Notes under the pieces: generated by a model
Database searches by the model: none
What the model was told of the DNA's origin: nothing
What the model saw: only the letters and a program-made list of their open reading frames with translations
Position numbers and translations under genes: made by a program
DNA from: Candidatus Binatia bacterium
GTDB taxonomy: Bacteria > Vulcanimicrobiota > Vulcanimicrobiia > Vulcanimicrobiales > Vulcanimicrobiaceae
Direction: 5' to 3'
Assembly (NCBI GenBank): GCA_035544215.1
Contig: DATKHY010000007.1
Span: 62,001 to 126,000 of the forward strand
DNA: 64,000 nucleotides
Shown here: piece after piece, positions 8,824 to 16,993 of the stretch
How the letters are laid out: each line of letters starts with the position of its first letter
How positions within the stretch are numbered: the first letter of the stretch is position 1

Positions 8824-9939
8824 CTACGTGCCTAGGAGTTTTCGTGCTTGCGGGCTGTCCTGGTATTCGATGGTGAGGATCGCCTTGAGCCGGCGTGCCC
8901 CAGCGCGTGACTGCTCGTCAGTCATGCGCTGCAGCGTGGTGTAGCACCAGTACATCAGCATCGGCAGATCCCGGTCGCGCGGGTAGACCTTCTGCATCGC
9001 CACGATCGAATTGACGACGTTGCTGGCAGGATCGCTCTCGCGGTTTCCATAGTCGTAGTCGAGCATGAAGTTGATGTGCTTGAGGCGGTTCTCGATCTCC
9101 AGAATCGACATGCCCATTTGCCCGAAGTATTCGTCGGCCGGCGCGAGCGTGCTGAGGTAGACGTCGTGCGGCAGCGCAGTGACCGAAGCGATGACGCGGA
9201 TCGGATCGACGGCCTTCAATCGTGCGATGAACGTCTCGGCGTTCTGCACGTCGGCCCTCGAATAGCCGTTGTCGGTCGAGGCACGATTGGCGTCGGCGAC
9301 GAGTTCATTACCCCAATTCGTCGGGAGGTGCGCGACCGGGAAGTTCGACGCTGCCGCGCGGGCGAGCGCGAGGGAACGCCACTTCGTATCGTGCGTCAGC
9401 AGCCACGCGCGCCAGTCGGCCTCGACGCGAATGAGCAGCGCGTCGATATCTCCCGGATACGCCATGACGTTGGCGTTCGCGTCCTCGTCGGCGAGCCGCG
9501 CGAGCAGCGCCGGGTCGTCCTCGGAGTTGACCCGTTGCAGCAGTGCCTGTGCCTGGCCGATCAGGTGCACGTCCTCGGAGTGCTTGGAAACCCAGTCGGC
9601 CGCCTCGCGAACCCACCACACGGCGGCGTCGTGATTGGTGAGCGGGTTGTAGTGCTGACCCGTGCCGATGCTCACGGTCAGAGTCGCGAGCTCGCCGTAG
9701 GCGGGATCGTCAGGATACTGCAACGAGTACGCTCGGCCGGCGTTGAAGATCGTCGAAAGGTAGATCGCCTCTGCGCGAAAGTTCCAGCCGTCTGCGTCGC
9801 CCTTGGCGTACGCGTCCTTCATCTGCTGATAGAGTACCGCCGGGTCAACCTCTAGCGTCGCCCTGACCGCGACCGGCAGGGCCGCCGCCGCTCCCGCGAA
9901 GAGCAACACGGCCGCCAGCCTAAACAACGCTCGAATCAT
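8824..9939 (-). CDS. Secreted or periplasmic protein of unknown function
   Basis: A 371-residue protein with a clear N-terminal signal segment (about residues 1-27, hydrophobic LAAVLLFAGAAAALPVAV). The mature part is largely helical and rich in Asp, Ala and Tyr, without a motif I recognise; a TPR-like helical repeat fold is possible. The start at 9939 overlaps the end of the PurP gene by 20 bp, and it stops 25 bp before cydA, so it is cotranscribed with purine and oxidase genes. No function can be assigned. Confidence 0.75.
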   Translation of the reverse strand: MIRALFRLAAVLLFAGAAAALPVAVRATLEVDPAVLYQQMKDAYAKGDADGWNFRAEAIYLSTIFNAGRAYSLQYPDDPAYGELATLTVSIGTGQHYNPLTNHDAAVWWVREAADWVSKHSEDVHLIGQAQALLQRVNSEDDPALLARLADEDANANVMAYPGDIDALLIRVEADWRAWLLTHDTKWRSLALARAAASNFPVAHLPTNWGNELVADANRASTDNGYSRADVQNAETFIARLKAVDPIRVIASVTALPHDVYLSTLAPADEYFGQMGMSILEIENRLKHINFMLDYDYGNRESDPASNVVNSIVAMQKVYPRDRDLPMLMYWCYTTLQRMTDEQSRAGARRLKAILTIEYQDSPQARKLLGT

Positions 9940-10942
9940 CCAACACCAGACGAAGGTTATTGGTTAGCAGCGCGTTCTTCAGCTCCCTGGCGATCCGGCG
10001 CCCGGTCGACATCGGCTCCGAGTAATTCAGATAAGAATATGGTGAGCCGTCGATGAACAGATTCGTTCCAGCGACGATCCGCGCGGAGATCTCCATGACG
10101 TAGAATTGGATGTCCGGCGTGATGATCGTCTCGATGCAGAACGCACCGAACAGCCCCTTCGGCCCGCAGATCTCCTTGCTGACCCGGACCACGTCGTCGC
10201 CCATCCGCAGCGCCTCGGCGAGCATCGACTCGCGCAGCGACACCGGCTGGTTTCCAACCACGACGTAGGACGGACTCACGTCCATGCCCTCCTGGGCCGC
10301 CGCCGGTATGCGCCCGAGCGAGTCTACGTTCGTCTCGTAACGCCGGTCCATCGACATGATCTCGAGCTTGTTCTGCAGCGGCGAATAGAAGTAGTGGATG
10401 TAGATGGGCACGCCGATGATGTATTCCTGAATCGTGTACTTCTCTTTGAGATGTGTCGCGCGCACCTCGAAGTCGTGAGTGTCCCGGATGAACATGTAGC
10501 CCTTGCCGCCCTGGGCGCCGTAAAGTTTCACGATCACGGGCCGGTCGATCTCGGCGCCGCTGCGGAACTGCCGCGGCAGCTTGAGACCGGCGCGCGAGAG
10601 CCACTCGCGCTGAAGTTCACGGCTGGCCTCCCAGTCGAGGACCGCCTTGTTCCCGAAGTACGGGATCGTCATCTTCTTGTGCTCTTCGAGCGACAGGTAG
10701 GCCACGAACGAACCGTGCGGCACGATGATGACCTTGCGCTTCTCGAGCTCGGAGATCAGGCTCATGAACTCGGAGTAGTCGTTGAGCGCAATGACTTCAT
10801 CCACGAACGCGAACGACCGGTAGAGCCGCTCGGTATCGCGGTTTGAGATCGCGAGCGTGTGGAAGCCCTCGTCGTGAGCCCCTTTAAGGATCTGCAGCGC
10901 CGAATGGGAGCCGAGCGTCGCGACGGTGTACGGCCGATTCAT
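9920..10942 (-). CDS. purP: PurP-type formate-dependent AICAR ligase (FAICAR synthetase)
   Basis: A 340-residue ATP-grasp enzyme. PurP formylates AICAR with formate and ATP, replacing the folate-dependent PurH transformylase. YTVATLGSHSALQILKGA matches the AICAR-binding start of archaeal PurP. The ATP loop is intact (KLYGAQGGKGYMF), as are IHYFYSPLQNKLEIMSMDRRYETN and the metal-binding EISARIVAGTN. The start at 10942 shares ATGA with the PurS-like stop. PurP is best known from archaea; here it lies between the FGAM synthase genes and cydAB. Either it replaces PurH in this genome, or it has diverged in substrate. Confidence 0.85.
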   Translation of the reverse strand: MNRPYTVATLGSHSALQILKGAHDEGFHTLAISNRDTERLYRSFAFVDEVIALNDYSEFMSLISELEKRKVIIVPHGSFVAYLSLEEHKKMTIPYFGNKAVLDWEASRELQREWLSRAGLKLPRQFRSGAEIDRPVIVKLYGAQGGKGYMFIRDTHDFEVRATHLKEKYTIQEYIIGVPIYIHYFYSPLQNKLEIMSMDRRYETNVDSLGRIPAAAQEGMDVSPSYVVVGNQPVSLRESMLAEALRMGDDVVRVSKEICGPKGLFGAFCIETIITPDIQFYVMEISARIVAGTNLFIDGSPYSYLNYSEPMSTGRRIARELKNALLTNNLRLVLDDSSVV

Positions 10943-11364
10943 GCATCCGGTCCTTCCGGCTCGCCGCCGCCGGTCAGCGGACGAGCGATGGCGGGATTGC
11001 ACAGGAGACGCTCGACCGCGGCTTCGAGCGCGCCGCGCGCGACCGGCGCTCCGTCGCCGTCGAGGAGCCGCCACGCGATCGCCGCTGGGCCCGCCTTCGA
11101 AGCCACCAGCGGTTCGATCCACACTTCGCCGCGCCCAGGCGCGTCGCGCTCGAGCACGGACAGCCGATGTTTGTTCGGATTGAAGATCGTTTCGTCCGCG
11201 GCGACACGATCGGCGAGCGCCGCCACGTCGGGCTCGTCGTCGAAGAAGTACAACTCGCTGCGCTCCACGCGGTCCACGGCGACGCCCAAGCGGCGAAGCG
11301 CGACGAGCGCGGTATACGCCGTGTTGTCCGGAATCTTGAGATCGATCGCGACGGCGCGCTTCAT
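10939..11364 (-). CDS. PurS-like subunit of FGAM synthase (divergent)
   Basis: A 141-residue protein whose first 85 residues resemble PurS in layout: KRAVAIDLKIPDNTAYTALVALRRLGV, then a second alpha/beta half. PurS, PurQ and PurL together form formylglycinamidine ribonucleotide synthase. It is longer than normal PurS (about 80 residues), with about 55 extra C-terminal residues. ATGA overlaps with purQ upstream and purP downstream support its role. The assignment rests more on position than on clear sequence similarity. Confidence 0.6.
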   Translation of the reverse strand: MKRAVAIDLKIPDNTAYTALVALRRLGVAVDRVERSELYFFDDEPDVAALADRVAADETIFNPNKHRLSVLERDAPGRGEVWIEPLVASKAGPAAIAWRLLDGDGAPVARGALEAAVERLLCNPAIARPLTGGGEPEGPDA

Positions 11365-12125
11365 GCCAGCGCCTCGACGAAGCTGCGGAAGATCATCGCT
11401 CCGCCCGAGGGCGCGAGAACGTCCTCTCCCTCGCGCCGGTCGAGATGATTATAGTTCCACGCGTCGCGTTCGGGATGGGGCATGATCGCCAGCACGTTCC
11501 CGGCGCGGTTGACCAGCCCCGCGCAGCCGAGGGCGGAGCCATTGGGAACGGCCTTTGCGTCGACGGTGCCGTCGGGGTGCGCGTACACGAACGCCAGGTG
11601 ATTGCCGGCGACGATCTCCTCGAGATGATCCGGCGTGGCCGCGAGCCGGCCTTCGGCGTGCGCGGCCCACGCTGGGACCAGAGCTTCCGGCGCCAGCGCA
11701 GCCGTGATATGGCAGCGCGCCGGATCGACGGCGAGCTTGAGGTAAACGTGGCGACACACGAAGTGCGGCGCCGGCGCGTTGTGCGCGAACGCCGCGGTGG
11801 GTCTGCGCGTCGGGCCCGTGCCCGGCACGAGGCCCGCCTCCAACAGGATCTGCGCGCCGTTGCAGATTCCGAACACGAGCTTGCCTGCATCGGCTGCCGC
11901 GATCACGAAGTCCATCATACGATCGTGCGCGGCTACGGCGCCGGCGCGAATGCGATCCTCATACGCGAAGCCCCCTGAAAGTACGAACGCGTCGAACTGC
12001 CGCAGCGCGTCGGCCTCCGACCAGTGGACGAGCTCCGCGTCGCCGCCACAGTCGCGCAGCAGACGCACGGTCTCATCCTCGGAGTTCGTACCCGGAAACA
12101 CCGGAACGGCGATGCGCGCGCTCAC
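11361..12125 (-). CDS. purQ: FGAM synthase glutaminase subunit
   Basis: A 254-residue class I glutamine amidotransferase that supplies ammonia to PurL. RIAVPVFPGTNSEDET is the standard PurQ start, GICNGAQILLEAGL holds the catalytic cysteine, and the end has MPHPERDAWN with the catalytic histidine. The GTG start at 12125 overlaps the purL stop as GTGA; the longer open frame has no support. The stop overlaps the PurS-like start as ATGA. Confidence 0.95.
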   Translation of the reverse strand: MSARIAVPVFPGTNSEDETVRLLRDCGGDAELVHWSEADALRQFDAFVLSGGFAYEDRIRAGAVAAHDRMMDFVIAAADAGKLVFGICNGAQILLEAGLVPGTGPTRRPTAAFAHNAPAPHFVCRHVYLKLAVDPARCHITAALAPEALVPAWAAHAEGRLAATPDHLEEIVAGNHLAFVYAHPDGTVDAKAVPNGSALGCAGLVNRAGNVLAIMPHPERDAWNYNHLDRREGEDVLAPSGGAMIFRSFVEALA

Positions 12126-14326
12126 GGATAGAGCTCCGCGAGCGGGCGCGACCACATCTCATACAGCCGCCGGATCTCGAAGCGTACGCCGTTGACGACC
12201 AGCTCCGGCTTGTCGCTCGTTTCGCCCACCCGCAGCACGCCGGTGAGATCGACGCCGCTTTCGTCGCCCACCTCGCACAGGAATCCGCCCGCCTCGCACA
12301 GCGGATTGCCGAAGTCGATCTCGGCGCCGACGGTGCGGCCGCGCAGCATCGCATCGAACGCCAGCCGCGCGAGCGCCGTCAGCATCCCGCCGTCGCGCAC
12401 GGCGCGGCACGATCGCAACACGCCACGCGCGATCGCCTCGTGCACAATCGCGACGGCCGCGCGCTCCGCGCCGTACGAGAGCCCGGGCAGCGCTCCATCG
12501 ATGCCCAGCACGTCCGCGAGCACGGAGCCGCCGACGACGAGCTCGCGGCTGCCGATCCACAGCAGGGCCGAACCCGCGGCCTTGAGCCCCGGCGTAACGA
12601 CGTTACCGACGTTCTCGAGCGCGCCGACGGCCACGACGATGGCCGAGGCCGGGACGGCGACGCCATCGCCGGACTCATTGTACAGGCTGACGTTGCCCGA
12701 GACGAACGGAAGGTCGAGCTGGGTCGCCGCGTGCGCGAGCCCCTCGATCGCGGCGACGAACGCGCCGTACTGCTCGGGTTTGCGCGGGTTGCCGAAGTTC
12801 AGGCAGTCGGTGAGTCCTATCGGCTGCGCGCCAACGGCCACGACGCGCCGCACTGCTTCGAGCACGGCGTGCTCCGCGGCGTAACGCGGATCGATGCGGC
12901 CGTAGCGTGGATTGCCGGCGACCGCGAGCGCGACGCCCAAGCGCGACCCGGGGATTGGGGCGAGGACGCCGGCGTCGGCGCGTCCCCGGGGCAGCACGGT
13001 CGCGCCGCGCACCACCGCGTCGTAGCGCCGGTAGAGCGGTTCGCGCGAGCACACGTCGCGGTGAGCGAGCACCTGCGGGAAGAGCGTCTCGACGTCGACG
13101 AGCGGCAGCTCCTCGACTGCGCCCGCATGGTGGATTACCTCGGTATAGGGCAGCTCGTCGCGGATGGCGCCCGTCAGGAACTCGCTCTCGACGTCCATCA
13201 CGACCTGGCCGCGATAGCGCATGACGTAGCGGCGTTCCGCGGTCACGTACCCGATCACCGTCGCGCGCGCGTTGTGCGCGACGTCCGGAAGCGTGAAGAC
13301 TTCGTTATAGATCCGCAGCACCTCCGGCGCGATCTCGGGCGGCACCACCCACAGGAGACGCTCCTGCGTCTCGCCCGCAGCGACGACCTCCGGAGCCATG
13401 CCTTCCACGGCGACGTTGACCTTATCGAGATCGATCTGCGCGCCGAAACCGCCGTGCGCCGTGATCTCCGCGGAACATCCGAGGATTCCGCCGGCTCCGA
13501 GATCCTTGAATGCCGCGTGAATCCGCAGCTCGCGCAGCAGCTTGAACACGTGGTAGCTGGCGCGCATGAGCACGTTTTCGAGGAACGGGTCCGGCACCTG
13601 AACGGCGCCCTTGTTGAGCTCGGCGTCGTCGGAGTCGAGCGAGAGCGATGAGAACGACGCGCCGCCGAAACCGCTCGGATCGGTCGCCTTACCGACGAGC
13701 ACGATCTGCCATCCGCCGGCGTCTTTGGGCGCGTACGAATGGATGATCTCGCTCTCTTTCACGATGCCGAGCGCGACGACGTTCACGAGGCAATTCTCGT
13801 CAAAGCCGTGATCGAAGTAGACGTCTCCCGCGAGGTTGGGCACGCCGATCGCATTGCCGTACGCTCCGATGCCGTCGACGCAGCTCTGCGCGACGTAGGC
13901 TTGATGCGCGCCTTCGGGAGAGCCGAAGCGCAGCGCGTCGGCGATCCCGATTACGTCGGCGCCCATGCAAAGTACGTCGCGAACGATGCCCCCGACGCCC
14001 GTCGCCGCGCCCTCGAACGGGACGACTTGCGAAGGATGATTGTGCGACTCGTGCGCCACGACGACCCCGTAGCGCTCGCCGTCGTGGACGCCGAGATGCA
14101 GGACGCCCGCGTCCTCGCCCGGGCCCAGCACGACGCGCGCGCCGGTGGTCGGGAGCCGCTTGAGATGATGACGGCTCGACTTATAGCTGCAATGTTCGCT
14201 CCACTGCGCGTCGAACGCGTGGAGTTCGGTTGCAGTGGGCTCGCGACCCAGTCGCTCCTCGATCCGCGCGAGCTCGTCGTCGCGCAGCGCGACGTTCGCA
14301 GTTCCGGATACGCCGGAACTAACCAA
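12122..14326 (-). CDS. purL: FGAM synthase large subunit
   Basis: A 734-residue small-type PurL, which converts FGAR to FGAM using ATP and ammonia from PurQ. The motifs FDAQWSEHCSYKSSRHHLKRLP, the metal and ATP region HNHPSQVVPFEGAATGVGGI, and FKDLGAGGILGCSAE are all present. The start is a TTG at 14326 overlapping the purC stop by 8 bp, with no ATG or GTG nearby. The gene order purL-purQ-purS is the reverse of the common purS-purQ-purL order. Confidence 0.97.
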   Translation of the reverse strand: MVSSGVSGTANVALRDDELARIEERLGREPTATELHAFDAQWSEHCSYKSSRHHLKRLPTTGARVVLGPGEDAGVLHLGVHDGERYGVVVAHESHNHPSQVVPFEGAATGVGGIVRDVLCMGADVIGIADALRFGSPEGAHQAYVAQSCVDGIGAYGNAIGVPNLAGDVYFDHGFDENCLVNVVALGIVKESEIIHSYAPKDAGGWQIVLVGKATDPSGFGGASFSSLSLDSDDAELNKGAVQVPDPFLENVLMRASYHVFKLLRELRIHAAFKDLGAGGILGCSAEITAHGGFGAQIDLDKVNVAVEGMAPEVVAAGETQERLLWVVPPEIAPEVLRIYNEVFTLPDVAHNARATVIGYVTAERRYVMRYRGQVVMDVESEFLTGAIRDELPYTEVIHHAGAVEELPLVDVETLFPQVLAHRDVCSREPLYRRYDAVVRGATVLPRGRADAGVLAPIPGSRLGVALAVAGNPRYGRIDPRYAAEHAVLEAVRRVVAVGAQPIGLTDCLNFGNPRKPEQYGAFVAAIEGLAHAATQLDLPFVSGNVSLYNESGDGVAVPASAIVVAVGALENVGNVVTPGLKAAGSALLWIGSRELVVGGSVLADVLGIDGALPGLSYGAERAAVAIVHEAIARGVLRSCRAVRDGGMLTALARLAFDAMLRGRTVGAEIDFGNPLCEAGGFLCEVGDESGVDLTGVLRVGETSDKPELVVNGVRFEIRRLYEMWSRPLAELYP

Positions 14327-15518
14327 GCGTCGCCCCCGCGGGCACGGGCGGCGCCTGCTGCAGCGAGGCGTCGGCGTGCACCACCGAGGAGCGCGCGTTA
14401 GCCTGCATCAACAGCGTGCGGCCGTAGAGCACGGTGTCTTCGAGCCCAAAGAGTTTGGCGCACTGCGTGATCAGGCGCTGCGTCTCCGTGCCGCCGTCGA
14501 GCACCGGCGCCGACGAGTTCGCGTCCAGCATCGAGCGCAGCAGGTCGTTCTCGCCCACCGCCACAACGATCAATCGCGCGAAGCTCGCCTCGAGCTGCTG
14601 CATCAGCTGCAGCACGTAGCCCGGCGTGGTCGACGGGCTGGCTACGTGCCGGACCGTCGGGACGCCGAGCTGCCCGAGCGCCGTCACGATCTCGCTCGCG
14701 CGCTCAACCTGCGGCGCCGCGTCGGCGATTACCGCGACCATTCCGGGCCGCATCACCGGGAACGTTCCGACCAGATCCGCGACGCGCTCGTAGGCTCGCT
14801 TGACGTTCTCGAGTGCGGCTTCGTCGACGGTCTGCAGGTTGCGGTACATCTGCTTGTCGAGCATCAGCTCTTCGCGGCCCTGCGGCCAGACGCGCCACGA
14901 ATCGTTGTCGATCACGTCCGCGATCACGAGCTGGCCCTGGTTCTCGCCGCCGGCGAGGCGCCCGAACTCGACTTTCAGGTCCACCAGCAGCACGTCGCGC
15001 TTGCGCCACGCGTGCGAGAGGATGTCGAACGTCAGCCGCGCCAGCTCCGTCATCACGCCGATCTCCTGCGGCGCGGCGATGCTTTGTGCAACGATCTGAT
15101 CGGGAGAGATCATCGGATCGTGCTGCGCGTCGTCCTTGAGAAAGAACTCGATGACGCGAGGAACCAGCAGCGTTCCGCGCGCAACGCCGGGATTGCGCCT
15201 GGCGAACGAGCCCGCGGCCACGCCGCGCGTCACGACCTCGAGCGGGATCATGTTGGCGCGCCGGACGACCATCTCATTGTTGTCGTCGTCTTCGCCGCCG
15301 TTGAGATAGTGGGTCGGGAGGCCGCAGAGATTGAGCAGCCGGAAGACGCGCGCCGTCGTTTGCGCCGCGAGGCGCCCCTTGCCGGCAATCTCGTGCCGTC
15401 GCGCCCCGTCGCCGGCCGAGATCTGATCGGTCTGTGCGACCACGAGTTGGTGCGGCTGGCCGGGGTCTTCGTACAGGACTTTGGTCTTGCCGCGCGCGAT
15501 CTCGATGCCTTTGTTCAA
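14319..15518 (-). CDS. purC: SAICAR synthase fused to a degenerate PurE-like domain
   Basis: A 399-residue fusion. Residues 1 to about 245 are SAICAR synthase (aspartate addition to CAIR), with GKTKVLYE, the DQISAGDG motif, EVVTRGVAAGSFARR and IADVIDNDSWRVW. Residues about 260-375 resemble the AIR carboxylase PurE fold: MVAVIADAAPQVERASEIV, then LIVVAVGENDLLRSMLDAN with APVLDG. The layout matches animal PAICS. Two PurE active-site features are missing: the SD after the first strand (here ADAAP) and the SAHR/SAHK histidine (here ASPSTTP near residue 293). The start is TTG at 15518, overlapping the purB stop (TTGA). Confidence 0.93.
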   Translation of the reverse strand: MNKGIEIARGKTKVLYEDPGQPHQLVVAQTDQISAGDGARRHEIAGKGRLAAQTTARVFRLLNLCGLPTHYLNGGEDDDNNEMVVRRANMIPLEVVTRGVAAGSFARRNPGVARGTLLVPRVIEFFLKDDAQHDPMISPDQIVAQSIAAPQEIGVMTELARLTFDILSHAWRKRDVLLVDLKVEFGRLAGGENQGQLVIADVIDNDSWRVWPQGREELMLDKQMYRNLQTVDEAALENVKRAYERVADLVGTFPVMRPGMVAVIADAAPQVERASEIVTALGQLGVPTVRHVASPSTTPGYVLQLMQQLEASFARLIVVAVGENDLLRSMLDANSSAPVLDGGTETQRLITQCAKLFGLEDTVLYGRTLLMQANARSSVVHADASLQQAPPVPAGATLG

Positions 15519-16933
15519 GTGAGCCGTACCTCGGTTTGGCGCGGGAACGGTTGCAGATTCTCGATGCGGTCGGCGAGCAGGCGCGCGCGCTGCGGCGCCG
15601 TGCCCACGTAGCCGCTGGGGTCGAGCAGCCTCCGAATCTCGGCGGGATCCACGAACGCGGTCAACTCACGCTCCTCGGAAAGCAGGGCCGAAAGCGGGTT
15701 ATCTTCCCCACGCCCGACCGCCGCCCACGCCAGCATCGATGCACCGCGCAGGGCTTCGTGCAACCGTTGACGGTCTCCGCCGGCTCGCGCGGCCTCCAGC
15801 ATCACGGCCTCGGTTCCGGCGAACGGCGCGTATGCACGAAGGTTCGCGGCGATGCGACGTTCGTCGACTTGGAGCCCCGCGATCACCGTGCGAGCGAGCG
15901 TCACAATTTCATCTGCGCAGAACAGCGCCTCGGGCAGGACGACGCGCCGGTTGGCGCTGTCGTCGAGCGTCCGTTCTAAAAAGTTCGTTGCGGCGTTTTG
16001 CCACGTGACGTCGGCGTACGACGGGAGCAGCCGCGCTAACGAACCGATCCGCTCCGAAAGCGTCGGATTGCGCTTGAACGGCATGGCCGAGCTGCCGACC
16101 TGCGAGCGGCCGAACGGCTCCGCGAGCTCGCCGAAGCCCGGGCTGCTGAGAATGCGCACGTCGGCCGCAAACTTAGAGAGCGACGCGCCCAGTCCGGCCA
16201 GTGCCGAGAGCAACAGGTAGTCGAGTTTGCGCGGATACGTCTGCGTGCTGATCTCGCGGGCGCGCAGACCGAACGTCTCCAAGACGTACGCCTCGACCTG
16301 CGCCGAGCCGCCGGCTTCGTTTGAAAGACGTTCGTAGGATGCCGCAGTCCCCACCGCTCCGCGCAATCCCTTCGTCGTGAGGTTCTCGAAGACGAAGCGC
16401 AGGTTTTCGTCGTCAACCAACAGATCTTGCGCGTACGAGGCCAGCCGGTAGCCCAGCGTCGTCGGCTCGGCCGGCTGCAGATGCGTAAACCCCATGCACG
16501 CGAGGTCGTCAAAGGCGCGGATCTTCTCACGGAAGGCGCCCAGCAGCGCGTAGAGGTTCTCGCCGATGTACGAGAGTGCAAGGCGCAGCCGATACGTCTC
16601 CACGGTGTCCTCGACGTCCATCGAGGTCGCGCCGAGGTGCAGTTTTCCGCCGCCGCGCTTTGCCTGCTCGGCGAAAACGCGAATCTCTGCCATCAGATCG
16701 TGGTGGATCGCGCGCTCGATCTCGAGCGCCGCCTCGATGTCGACGTTGGCGGCGTTGGCGCGCAGGTCTTCGAGCTCGGCTTCGGCGATCAGACCTTGCG
16801 CGGATTGCGCTTCGGCCAGCGCGACCCATACCGCTCGCCACAGCCGGCGGCGCATCTGCTCGGAATAGAGCGTGCGCAGCTCCGCACGGCCATATCTCCA
16901 GGAAAACGGCGAGGCGTACGTGCTGTAGTCCAT
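15515..16933 (-). CDS. purB: Adenylosuccinate lyase
   Basis: A 472-residue member of the fumarase/aspartase superfamily that acts twice in AMP synthesis (SAICAR cleavage and adenylosuccinate cleavage). The signature loop SSAMPFKRNP, the catalytic region MGFTHLQPAEPTTLGYR and LGATSMDVEDTVETYRLR are clear. The start is ATG at 16933 (MDYSTYASPFSWRYG), one codon inside the longest frame. It is the first gene of the purine run; the 60 bp upstream is shared with a divergent lipoprotein gene. Confidence 0.97.
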   Translation of the reverse strand: MDYSTYASPFSWRYGRAELRTLYSEQMRRRLWRAVWVALAEAQSAQGLIAEAELEDLRANAANVDIEAALEIERAIHHDLMAEIRVFAEQAKRGGGKLHLGATSMDVEDTVETYRLRLALSYIGENLYALLGAFREKIRAFDDLACMGFTHLQPAEPTTLGYRLASYAQDLLVDDENLRFVFENLTTKGLRGAVGTAASYERLSNEAGGSAQVEAYVLETFGLRAREISTQTYPRKLDYLLLSALAGLGASLSKFAADVRILSSPGFGELAEPFGRSQVGSSAMPFKRNPTLSERIGSLARLLPSYADVTWQNAATNFLERTLDDSANRRVVLPEALFCADEIVTLARTVIAGLQVDERRIAANLRAYAPFAGTEAVMLEAARAGGDRQRLHEALRGASMLAWAAVGRGEDNPLSALLSEERELTAFVDPAEIRRLLDPSGYVGTAPQRARLLADRIENLQPFPRQTEVRLT

Positions 16934-16993
16934 CAACTCGTTACTGCGTTCGCCTCACGGGAAGCGGCGGCCTCGTCACCGTAATGCGCCAGC

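Noticed and set aside
12440-13651. 403-codon plus-strand frame opposite purL
   Set aside because: PurL motifs on the minus strand are unambiguous; this frame is a shadow.
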